Shown: positions 1 to 5,552 of the stretch, one piece after another
How positions within the stretch are numbered: position 1 is the first letter of the stretch
Layout of the letters: every line of letters starts with the position of its first letter
The notes under the pieces: generated by a model
Seen by the model: the letters and a program-made list of their open reading frames with translations, nothing else
Told to the model about the DNA's origin: nothing
Databases searched by the model: none
Position numbers and translations under genes: made by a program
NCBI GenBank assembly: GCA_025350445.1
Contig: JANXXV010000799.1
Coordinates: forward strand, 1-7,779
Direction of reading: 5' to 3'
Length of the DNA: 7,779 nt
DNA from: Bryobacteraceae bacterium
GTDB taxonomy: Bacteria > Acidobacteriota > Terriglobia > Bryobacterales > Bryobacteraceae

Positions 1-416
1 GCGTTCAGCAGATTAAAAAGAACGGCGTAGATCATCTGTTCGGTAACCGGTTGTTTTCCCGGCAGCCGGAACGTCGCCGGTAGTTCCTTGGTGATCTGGA
101 GGCGGATCGAGTTGGGTAGCATGTACCCGGACCGGTCTTTCAGATTTGCCACCGCAATCGGCGTCTGCAAGACGGCTCCGCTGTGCCCGTCCACGTAAAA
201 TTGGCAGCGTGAAAACCATCCCAGGTTACCCGGATCGGCCGCGTCGAACAACAGTAGCGGAGCTTGACGGCCGGGAGCCGACAGATCGATCGTCAGACTC
301 CGGGCGCCATCGTCTATTTTGAATTCGAACCCGGCTTGCTTGGCGATATTGCTGATGAAATCGAGATCGAGTTCCAGCAGCAATAGCTTGTGTGTACCGG
401 CTTGCAATACCTGCAT
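1..416 (-). CDS. Hypothetical protein, 3' end beyond the window
   Basis: An open frame of 138 complete codons reads leftwards from ATG at 416-414 to the window edge without a stop, so only the N-terminal part is visible. A TAG codon lies directly upstream in frame, which fixes the ATG as the first possible start; no clear Shine-Dalgarno sequence precedes it. Codon third positions are GC-rich, as in the neighbouring genes, supporting real coding. The start is 6 bp after the stop of the macro-domain gene, so the two are probably co-transcribed and translationally coupled. The protein begins MQVLQAGTHKLLLLELDL and contains DAADPGNLGWFSRCQFYVDG, then a stretch around KDRSGYMLPNSIRLQI. I see no signal peptide, membrane segment or catalytic motif, and I do not recognise the family. 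The visible part looks like a soluble, beta-rich protein, but that is only an impression. Confidence 0.7.
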   Translation of the reverse strand, partial: MQVLQAGTHKLLLLELDLDFISNIAKQAGFEFKIDDGARSLTIDLSAPGRQAPLLLFDAADPGNLGWFSRCQFYVDGHSGAVLQTPIAVANLKDRSGYMLPNSIRLQITKELPATFRLPGKQPVTEQMIYAVLFNLLN

Positions 417-422
417 CTATCG

Positions 423-908
423 TTATTCTAACGCGGTCGAATAGGCTTGCAGCGTCCGCTGGTCGAAAATCACAAACAAAGCCAACGGAATGCATGTAGT
501 TTTCACCGCATCCACCGCGATTCGCGCTGCTTCCTCGAGGGGATATCCATATGCTCCGGTGCTTATGGAGGGAAAGCTGATCGATATCACCCCGCGTTCC
601 TCACCCAGGCGCAAACAGCTTCGATAGGCGCGGGCGAGCAACTCGGCCTCTCCGTTGCGGCCACCCGCGTAGACCGGTCCCACCGCGTGGAATACGTACT
701 TCGCAGGCAGCAACCCGGCTCCGGTAACCACCGCGCTGCCGGTGGGGCAGCCGTCATATGCGCGAAGTTCCCGCATGATGGACGGTCCGCCTGCGCGGTG
801 AATGGCGCCATCCACACCGCCGCCGCCGCGCAGGGCGCTATTGGCGGCATTCACCATCGCCTCCACCGGGATCTTTGTGATGTCGCCCAGCCGGATTTCA
901 ATTGCCAT
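423..908 (-). CDS. Macro-domain protein, probable ADP-ribose / O-acetyl-ADP-ribose hydrolase
   Basis: A 161-residue protein consisting of a single macro domain, the usual length for the stand-alone MacroD/YmdB type. Visible motifs are GDIT (residues 8-11, Asp9 contacting adenine), NAANS (20-24), the glycine-rich catalytic loop GGGGVDGAIH (28-37, with Asp33) and the second loop SISTGAYGYP (114-123). Members of this group remove ADP-ribose from proteins or deacetylate O-acetyl-ADP-ribose in the cytoplasm; which substrate applies here cannot be told from sequence. The frame is open upstream to an ATG at 983, but homology to the family begins at MAIEIRLGDI, so I place the start at 908. The longer form would overlap the divergent HAD gene by 56 bp and add 25 residues unlike the family. 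There is no Shine-Dalgarno sequence before 908. It probably leads a two-gene unit with the hypothetical gene 6 bp downstream. Confidence 0.9.
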   Translation of the reverse strand: MAIEIRLGDITKIPVEAMVNAANSALRGGGGVDGAIHRAGGPSIMRELRAYDGCPTGSAVVTGAGLLPAKYVFHAVGPVYAGGRNGEAELLARAYRSCLRLGEERGVISISFPSISTGAYGYPLEEAARIAVDAVKTTCIPLALFVIFDQRTLQAYSTALE

Positions 909-927
909 GTGGATATAGTAAAGGAGA
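909..927. promoter_or_regulatory. Candidate bidirectional promoter island between divergent start codons
   Basis: Only 19 bp separate the ATG of the macro-domain gene from the ATG of the HAD gene. The AT-rich core GGATATAGTAAAGG can be read as a -10 box on both strands: TATAGT at 914-919 for the rightward gene and TACTAT (complement of 915-920) for the leftward gene. Each box ends 6-8 nt before its start codon, so both transcripts would be nearly leaderless. This agrees with the lack of a Shine-Dalgarno sequence on the left and with an AAGGAG placed only 1 nt from the ATG on the right. No good -35 box is visible on either side. This is an inference from spacing and composition. Confidence 0.35.
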
Positions 928-1614
928 ATGCCGCCCGCCGACGTACTGGTTTTGTTCGACATTGATGGCACTTTGATCCGCAAAGCCGGCCCGCATCACC
1001 GCGAGGCCCTGGTGGCCGCCGTGCGGCGAGCCACTGGAATCGAAACCAACAACGATCGGATTCCAACACAGGGAATGCTGGACCGCGACATTTTGACCGT
1101 GATGCTGCGAAACGCCGGCGCCAGCCGCGCTGTGATTCGCGAAAAGATGCCGGAAATCGTCAGGCACGCCCAGAACATTTATGTGCGGTCTTGTCCAAAC
1201 CTGGAAGACAAGGTTTGTCCCGGAGTTCGAACGCTGCTTCGGCGGCTGAGCCGCCGTGCCGTTCCAACAGGATTGGTGACTGGAAATCTGACGCGTATCG
1301 GATGGAAAAAGATGGAGCATGCGGGTCTGAAGGAATTTTTTCAATTTGGCGCCTTCGCCGAAATGGCCTCCAGCCGCGCGGGCCTGGTTCGCATCGCGCT
1401 GCAACATGCGCGGCGCGAAAAGCTCATCCATCGCGGGACCTGCGTATCGCTCATCGGCGACCATCCGAACGACGTGCAAGCGGCGAAGCAAAACGGGGTG
1501 CGGTCTATCGCCGTCGCCACCGGCGTGGCGCCTGCGGAAGAACTTGCAGCCTGTACGCCAGACCTACTTTTGCAGGACCTTCGTTCCGTGAAACTCTCCA
1601 TGCTTTGGTACTAG
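928..1614 (+). CDS. HAD-family hydrolase, phosphoglycolate-phosphatase-like
   Basis: A 228-residue cytoplasmic phosphatase of the haloacid dehalogenase superfamily. Motif I is FDIDGTL, with nucleophile Asp11 and acid/base Asp13. Motif II is the Thr in GLVTGN (Thr118). Motif IV is GDHPND (Asp168 and Asp172, magnesium ligands). Residues about 17-85 form the helical cap expected of the Gph/beta-phosphoglucomutase group. The motif III lysine is not certain; Lys127 or Lys128 is possible. The C-terminal GVAPAEELAACTPDLLLQDL is typical of phosphoglycolate phosphatase-like proteins, but substrates in this family are not readable from sequence. An in-frame TAA at 919-921 lies just upstream, so ATG 928 is the first available start. 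AAGGAG at 921-926 is only 1 nt from it, too close for normal initiation, which hints at a leaderless message. The gene diverges from the macro-domain gene. Confidence 0.88.
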   Translation: MPPADVLVLFDIDGTLIRKAGPHHREALVAAVRRATGIETNNDRIPTQGMLDRDILTVMLRNAGASRAVIREKMPEIVRHAQNIYVRSCPNLEDKVCPGVRTLLRRLSRRAVPTGLVTGNLTRIGWKKMEHAGLKEFFQFGAFAEMASSRAGLVRIALQHARREKLIHRGTCVSLIGDHPNDVQAAKQNGVRSIAVATGVAPAEELAACTPDLLLQDLRSVKLSMLWY

Positions 1615-1635
1615 AACTATGGCAGAATAGTTGCA

Positions 1636-1659
1636 TCATGAATGTTACTTAATTCATGA
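1636..1659. promoter_or_regulatory. AT-rich inverted repeat between the HAD and receiver genes
   Basis: A perfect 8-bp inverted repeat, TCATGAAT and ATTCATGA, with an 8-nt spacer (1644-1651) lies in the 98-bp gap after the HAD stop codon. No T-tract follows and the stem is AT-rich, so it is a poor intrinsic terminator. Its position about 54 bp before the receiver start codon and its half-site geometry fit an operator for a dimeric regulator. No clear -35/-10 pair could be assigned around it. Confidence 0.3.
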
Positions 1660-1712
1660 CATTCAGCGAAGGACCCTGAACCAACGGTTTGCGCTGAAAA
1701 GGATTTAAACAG

Positions 1713-2186
1713 ATGCAACCAACCGCGCAAAAAATACATACCTCCGTTCCCTACCATGAAAAATTTTCACTGCTCGTCGTTAGTCCTCACAAGGACGACC
1801 GCTCCGCAGTCAGTCAGATCCTCCAAAACCCTTGCTGGCGAATCGAAAACGCAGCGAGCCTGGAAGATGCCGGCAAACGCCTTAAGCAGAAAGTTGTATC
1901 CGTTATTCTCTGCGAGAGGGATCTTCCAGATGGATGCTGGAAGGATTTATTACCCAGTGTGCGCGAGTTACCGGTGGTTCCGTCTGTTGTGGTGATATCG
2001 CGTCACGCCAATGACGATCTTTGGGCCGACGTGCTCAGCAGCGGCGGATACGATGTGCTGGCAAAGCCATTCGATCGCAGGGAACTGGTTAGGGTCGTCG
2101 GGATGGCCTGGCGCCAGACCTACACGAAGAATTCCGCGGCGCGCAAGGTGTCCGGAGCTGGATTCGCCCAGGCGGCCGCCAGTTGA
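1713..2186 (+). CDS. Receiver-like protein lacking the phospho-acceptor aspartate
   Basis: A 157-residue protein made of one CheY-like receiver domain (about residues 18-130) with short tails and no DNA-binding or enzymatic output domain. The fold markers are visible: strand 1 LLVVSP followed by the acidic pair Asp28-Asp29, the strand 3 region VILCERDLPDG, strand 4 VVVIS with Ser96 at the switch Ser/Thr position, and KPF with the conserved Lys118. Aligning on LPDG places Glu68 where the phosphorylated Asp normally sits. It is therefore probably an atypical receiver that is not phosphorylated in the usual way, or is held in an active-like state by Glu. AAAAGGA at 1697-1703, 9 nt upstream, supports the ATG at 1713. 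No histidine kinase lies nearby, so the partner is unknown. It may act as a protein-interaction module; any link to the carotenoid genes downstream is only positional. Confidence 0.8.
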   Translation: MQPTAQKIHTSVPYHEKFSLLVVSPHKDDRSAVSQILQNPCWRIENAASLEDAGKRLKQKVVSVILCERDLPDGCWKDLLPSVRELPVVPSVVVISRHANDDLWADVLSSGGYDVLAKPFDRRELVRVVGMAWRQTYTKNSAARKVSGAGFAQAAAS

Positions 2187-2234
2187 TCCGGGTCCAGTTT
2201 TCAAGAAGCAGCTAGACCGGCCAAGTTATCCGCT

Positions 2235-2269
2235 TGCATCGGCGGCCAATGATCTTAGCTGCCGATGCA
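2235..2269 (+). terminator. Strong hairpin after the receiver gene, no U-tract
   Basis: TGCATCGGCGGC (2235-2246) pairs with GCTGCCGATGCA (2258-2269) through 12 positions, one of them a G-U wobble, around an 11-nt loop. It lies 48 bp after the receiver stop codon and well before the crtE start, where a transcript end would be expected. The stem is GC-rich, but no run of T follows, so it is not a classical intrinsic terminator. It could instead block exonucleases at the transcript end or be a protein-binding palindrome. Confidence 0.3.
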
Positions 2270-2355
2270 CCTCGATTGTGGGGTGAAACGCGGGATTCGA
2301 ACTGTCTAGCGAATTAGTGGACGATACACTAGAATGTTAAAGAATACAACCGCCT

Positions 2356-2384
2356 GCCGTTTTCGTAATCTAAAACGATACGGC
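2356..2384. promoter_or_regulatory. Overlapping dyads in the crtE leader, candidate operator or RNA hairpin
   Basis: Two alternative inverted repeats share this 29-bp stretch just before the crtE ATG at 2389. The inner one is CGTTTT (2358-2363) with AAAACG (2372-2377) and an 8-nt spacer. The outer one is GCCGT (2356-2360) with ACGGC (2380-2384). They are offset, so both cannot form at once. The outer arm ends 4 nt before the start codon, and no Shine-Dalgarno sequence is visible, so the structure would cover the ribosome landing site. This could be an operator for a carotenoid-operon regulator or a translation-control hairpin. A possible -10 box, TAGAAT, lies at 2330-2335 without a convincing -35. 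Confidence 0.3.
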
Positions 2385-2388
2385 AACC

Positions 2389-3228
2389 ATGACCAGTCCC
2401 GCTCTGTACTCTGAACTGCCGAGTGATCGCCAGCTGATTGATAATCAGCTTTGCACGATGCTTAAGCAGAGCGCATCCGATGGCGGTCCGGTAGCCGAAG
2501 CGATGCGCTATGCGGTGCTGGGCTCGGGGCAGCGTATCAGGCCTCTGTTGGCGATTCGGACCGGACGACTGATGGGCGGCGGCCTAAAACGGTGTGCCAA
2601 CCTGCGGGCAGGTGCGAGTGTGGAATTGCTGCACTGTGCTTCGCTGATTGTTGACGATCTGCCCTGCATGGACAATGAACAAGTGCGCCGGGACCGCCCG
2701 ACTGTTCATGTCCGATTCGGTGAGGCGACGGCGATTCTGGCAGCGTTCGGCCTGGTTGCGCTGGCTGCCCGGTCGTTAACCGAAATTGACGGGACAGGCG
2801 CTGAGCGTGCCAGTTACATTGAGTTCCAAACACACTTATTGAAGGTGCTTGATGTGGGCGGCCTTATCACCGGGCAGTCTCTCGATCTGGCGCTTTGCGG
2901 CAGCGAGCGGGAACGAAGCCGCGCGTTGATGACGGAATTAAAGACGGCGCCGCTGTTCGTCCTTTCGATTCGCGCAGGACTACTGCTTTCCGGTTTCTCC
3001 GCCCGTGAAGAGGAAGCTCTGCTTGCATTTGGACGGCGCTTTGGGATCGCCTATCAGATGGCGGACGATCTTCTGGACGGAGAGCAGTGCGACGCGGAAC
3101 CGGTGGTCGCGCAATTGGAATCGGCACGGTGTTGTCTGCGCCAGTTCGGAAGCCGCAGCCATGGGCTGGAGGAGTTAGTCGATTATCTGCATGACAGGAC
3201 CTGCCAAGACAATCGTAGTCATCGGTAG
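2389..3228 (+). CDS. crtE: Geranylgeranyl diphosphate synthase (CrtE-like, short C-terminal part)
   Basis: A 279-residue all-helical trans-prenyltransferase that should condense IPP with allylic diphosphates to make GGPP for carotenoid synthesis. The first Asp-rich motif is DDLPCMD (Asp89, Asp90, Asp95), followed by RRDRPT (100-105); the second is DDLLD (Asp226, Asp227, Asp230). GQ (162-163) and KT (175-176) are also present. The fifth residue before the first motif is Ala84, as in bacterial type II GGPP synthases such as Pantoea CrtE (from memory), which favours C20 over C15. Two oddities: GSGQRIRP (45-52) has Gln48 where the IPP-binding Lys of GGKRxRP is usual, and only 49 residues follow the second motif, without the customary lysine-containing GKD...KxT segment. 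The start codon has no Shine-Dalgarno sequence. The last 38 bp overlap crtI in another frame. It opens the carotenoid operon. Confidence 0.88.
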   Translation: MTSPALYSELPSDRQLIDNQLCTMLKQSASDGGPVAEAMRYAVLGSGQRIRPLLAIRTGRLMGGGLKRCANLRAGASVELLHCASLIVDDLPCMDNEQVRRDRPTVHVRFGEATAILAAFGLVALAARSLTEIDGTGAERASYIEFQTHLLKVLDVGGLITGQSLDLALCGSERERSRALMTELKTAPLFVLSIRAGLLLSGFSAREEEALLAFGRRFGIAYQMADDLLDGEQCDAEPVVAQLESARCCLRQFGSRSHGLEELVDYLHDRTCQDNRSHR

Positions 3229-4681
3229 TGGTTTTGGCGGCCTTGCCGGGGCGATTCGCCTTCAGGCCCGCGGTTACCGCGTTGTGCTACTGGAGGCGCG
3301 CGACAAGCCGGGAGGCAGGGCCTACGTTTACCAACAGGACGGCTTCACTTTCGACGCCGGACCGACGGTGATCACGGCTCCGTTTCTGATCGATGAGCTG
3401 TTCAGCGCGGGCGGAGAAGCCACGGCCGATCACTTGAAGATCGTCCCGGTGGATCCCTTCTACCGCATTGAGTTTCACGACGGCCGGTGGTTCCAATACA
3501 ACGGAGACGCGGCTGAGACCGAGCGCCGGATCGAAGCCTTCGCGCCTGGGGAAGTGCCGGGTTACCGCAACATGCTCAAGCACGCGGAGGCCATTTTTCA
3601 GAAGGGCTTTGTCGAACTTGCCGACCGGCCGTTTTTGGCGTTCACCGACATGATTAAGGTGGCTCCGGATCTCATCAAGCTGCAATCCTACCGTACGGTG
3701 TATGGCTTCGTGGCGAAGTACATCAAAGATCCCTTCCTGCGAAGGGTGTTCAGCTTCCATCCTTTATTGGTTGGCGGAAATCCGTTTCAGACGACGTCGA
3801 TTTACGCGTTGATCCATCATCTGGAGCGGCAATGGGGCGTGCATTACGTGCTGGGTGGAACCGGAGCACTGGTGCGGGAACTGGCGGCGCTATTTGAGCG
3901 GCTGGGCGGGACCATACGGCTTTCCACGCCGGTCCACCAGATCCATACGTGCGGCGGGAGAGTGTGTGGCGTGGAAACTTCCAGCGGTGAATTGATCCCG
4001 GTGGATGCAGTGGTGAGCAATGCCGATATCGCGAATACCTATCGAAAGCTTCTGCCCGGTGCGGTGCGGCGCAAGAACACCGACGCGCACCTGGAATCGC
4101 TGCGCTACAGCATGTCGTTGTTCGTCCTCTATTTCGGGACGTCTAAACAATATCCGGACGTTCAGCACCACACGATTATTCTTGGCGAGCGCTACCGCGA
4201 ACTGCTGGACGACATTTTCAATAAGAAGGTGCTGGGGGAAGACTTCTCGCTGTATCTGCACCGGCCCTCGCGGACCGATCCGTCCATGGCGCCGCCCGGC
4301 TGCGATTGCTTCTATGCTTTGATTCCGGTTCCGAACCAGCAGAGCGGTATCGATTGGACCGTACAGGCCAGTCCGTTTCGCGACCGGATCATGAAATTTC
4401 TGGAAGACCGGTATCTGCCGGGGCTTTCGAGTCATCTGCTAACCGAGCGCCTGTTCACTCCGCTCGATTTTGAGACTACACTGAATAGCTATGCGGGCGC
4501 GGGTTTTTCATTCGAGCCGGTGTTGCGCCAATCGGCCTGGTTCCGACCGCACAACCTCTCCGAGGATTTCGATAATCTATACTTTGTGGGAGCGGGTACG
4601 CATCCCGGCGCCGGGGTTCCAGGCGTGCTTTCCTCAGCCAAGATTGCGGAGAATCTGATTTGCGAACGACTCCCGCTGTAG
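3191..4681 (+). CDS. crtI: Phytoene desaturase
   Basis: A 496-residue FAD-dependent carotenoid desaturase of normal CrtI length. The N-terminal Rossmann motif GSGFGGLAGA (12-21) leads to Glu35, which should bind the ADP ribose of FAD, then KPGGRA (39-44) and FDAGPTVITAP. The C-terminal signature FVGAGTHPGAGVPGVL (465-480) is diagnostic for CrtI-type desaturases. It should introduce three or four double bases of unsaturation into phytoene at the membrane, giving neurosporene or lycopene; the number of steps is not readable. The GGPP synthase beside it argues for a C40 substrate rather than the C30 CrtN route. The gene overlaps crtE by 38 bp and crtB by 22 bp. GGAGGAG (3168-3174) is 16 nt before ATG 3191, unusually far. 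It is 7 nt before an in-frame ATT at 3182, an unlikely but possible start adding three residues; a TAG at 3176-3178 limits any further extension. Confidence 0.95.
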   Translation: MTGPAKTIVVIGSGFGGLAGAIRLQARGYRVVLLEARDKPGGRAYVYQQDGFTFDAGPTVITAPFLIDELFSAGGEATADHLKIVPVDPFYRIEFHDGRWFQYNGDAAETERRIEAFAPGEVPGYRNMLKHAEAIFQKGFVELADRPFLAFTDMIKVAPDLIKLQSYRTVYGFVAKYIKDPFLRRVFSFHPLLVGGNPFQTTSIYALIHHLERQWGVHYVLGGTGALVRELAALFERLGGTIRLSTPVHQIHTCGGRVCGVETSSGELIPVDAVVSNADIANTYRKLLPGAVRRKNTDAHLESLRYSMSLFVLYFGTSKQYPDVQHHTIILGERYRELLDDIFNKKVLGEDFSLYLHRPSRTDPSMAPPGCDCFYALIPVPNQQSGIDWTVQASPFRDRIMKFLEDRYLPGLSSHLLTERLFTPLDFETTLNSYAGAGFSFEPVLRQSAWFRPHNLSEDFDNLYFVGAGTHPGAGVPGVLSSAKIAENLICERLPL

Positions 4682-5547
4682 AAGATCTCGCGAAACTGTA
4701 CTCCGAGGCCGCAGTGGTAACGGCGAACGGATCGAAGAGCTTCTTTTTTGCGGCGCGCTGGTTCCCGCCGGATTTGGCCCGTGCCGCGCACGCTGTGTAT
4801 TGGTTTTGCCGCTACACCGACGATCTGGTGGATGAATGCGCGGACGTGGAACAGGGCAGGGAAGACCTGGAGCGGTGGGCAGTGATGTTGCATGCTGCCC
4901 TTGCCGGCGAGCGTCCTTCGCATCCGGTGTTACTTGTATTTATGGACACCTTGCGGCGCTATTCGATTCCGAGCGGGTATCCGCTGGATCTGATCGAAGG
5001 CATGCGCATGGATCTGGATGGCGCGCGATATGCCACCTTCGCCGATTTGCGGCAGTTCTGTTATCGGGTGGCGTCGGTGGTGGGGCTGATGATGTCGCAC
5101 ATTATCGGCTTCCGCGAACCGGCGCTTACGTATGCGATTGACCTTGGGATTGCTATGCAGCTCACCAACATCCTGAGCGATGTAGGGGAAGACCTGGAAC
5201 GCGGCCGGATCTATCTGCCGGCCGATGAGATGGAGCGGTTCGGCTACTCCGAATACGACCTGCGGCGGCGCGTGCGCAACGATTCCTTTCGCGAACTGAT
5301 GCGGTTTGAGGCGGCTCGGGCCCGTGCCTACTACGCGCAGGCGGAGCCGGGGATCGCGCTGCTCGATTCACGCGGGCGCTTCGCGGTGAAGGTTGCCTCG
5401 GATGTGTACCGCCAGATTCTGTCGCGCATCGAAGCGTCCGACTACAACGTGTTCCATCAGCGCGCGGTGGTTTCTCCAGTGCGGAAGTATTGGATTACGG
5501 CGCGCTCGATGGCGATTCCGATTGCGCGCCATCTGTGGAGGGCGTAG
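4660..5547 (+). CDS. crtB: Phytoene synthase
   Basis: A 295-residue head-to-head prenyl synthase of the squalene/phytoene synthase family that should condense two GGPP into phytoene. Both diphosphate-binding Asp-rich motifs are intact: YTDDLVDE (52-59) and QLTNILSDVGEDLERGRIYL (167-186, with Asp174 and Asp178). VGLMMSHIIG (141-150) and the SKSFFFAARWFPP region (25-37) are also typical. One gene of this family next to crtE and crtI fits C40 carotenoid synthesis, as opposed to the paired HpnC/HpnD of hopanoid loci. The start is TTG at 4660, 22 bp inside crtI, preceded by CGGAG (4647-4651) with 8-nt spacing. No ATG exists near the N-terminus, and family similarity begins soon after this codon. 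The gene ends 5 bp before the preferred start of the molybdoenzyme gene. Confidence 0.95.
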   Translation: MRTTPAVEDLAKLYSEAAVVTANGSKSFFFAARWFPPDLARAAHAVYWFCRYTDDLVDECADVEQGREDLERWAVMLHAALAGERPSHPVLLVFMDTLRRYSIPSGYPLDLIEGMRMDLDGARYATFADLRQFCYRVASVVGLMMSHIIGFREPALTYAIDLGIAMQLTNILSDVGEDLERGRIYLPADEMERFGYSEYDLRRRVRNDSFRELMRFEAARARAYYAQAEPGIALLDSRGRFAVKVASDVYRQILSRIEASDYNVFHQRAVVSPVRKYWITARSMAIPIARHLWRA

Positions 5548-5552
5548 ATAAG

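Noticed and set aside
447..965. Plus-strand open frame of 172 codons opposite the macro-domain gene
   Set aside because: The minus strand encodes an intact macro domain with all loop motifs; this frame has a biased composition and runs into the HAD gene in another frame.
423..983. Longer version of the macro-domain protein starting at 983
   Set aside because: The extra 25 residues are unlike the family, and the extension would overlap the start of the divergent HAD gene by 56 bp.
1240..1256. CGGCGGCT-G-AGCCGCCG palindrome inside the HAD gene
   Set aside because: The 8-bp arms with a 1-nt centre could arise by chance from Arg and Leu codons (LLRRLSRRA), and its sequence is unrelated to the palindrome at 5909-5968.
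2284..2308. TGAAAC ... GTCTA as an extracytoplasmic-function sigma-factor promoter before crtE
   Set aside because: The motifs resemble such promoters, but the 14-nt spacing is about two to three bases too short, and the site lies about 80 bp from the start codon without other support.
3890..4435. Minus-strand open frame of 181 codons within crtI
   Set aside because: It lies wholly opposite a clear phytoene desaturase and is rich in Arg, His and Pro without a domain; an antisense shadow.
4660..5547. Reading crtB and crtI as a C30 (squalene or diapophytoene) pathway
   Set aside because: There is one synthase gene rather than an HpnC/HpnD pair, the desaturase carries the CrtI-type C-terminal signature, and a GGPP-type synthase with Ala at the chain-length position is in the same operon.
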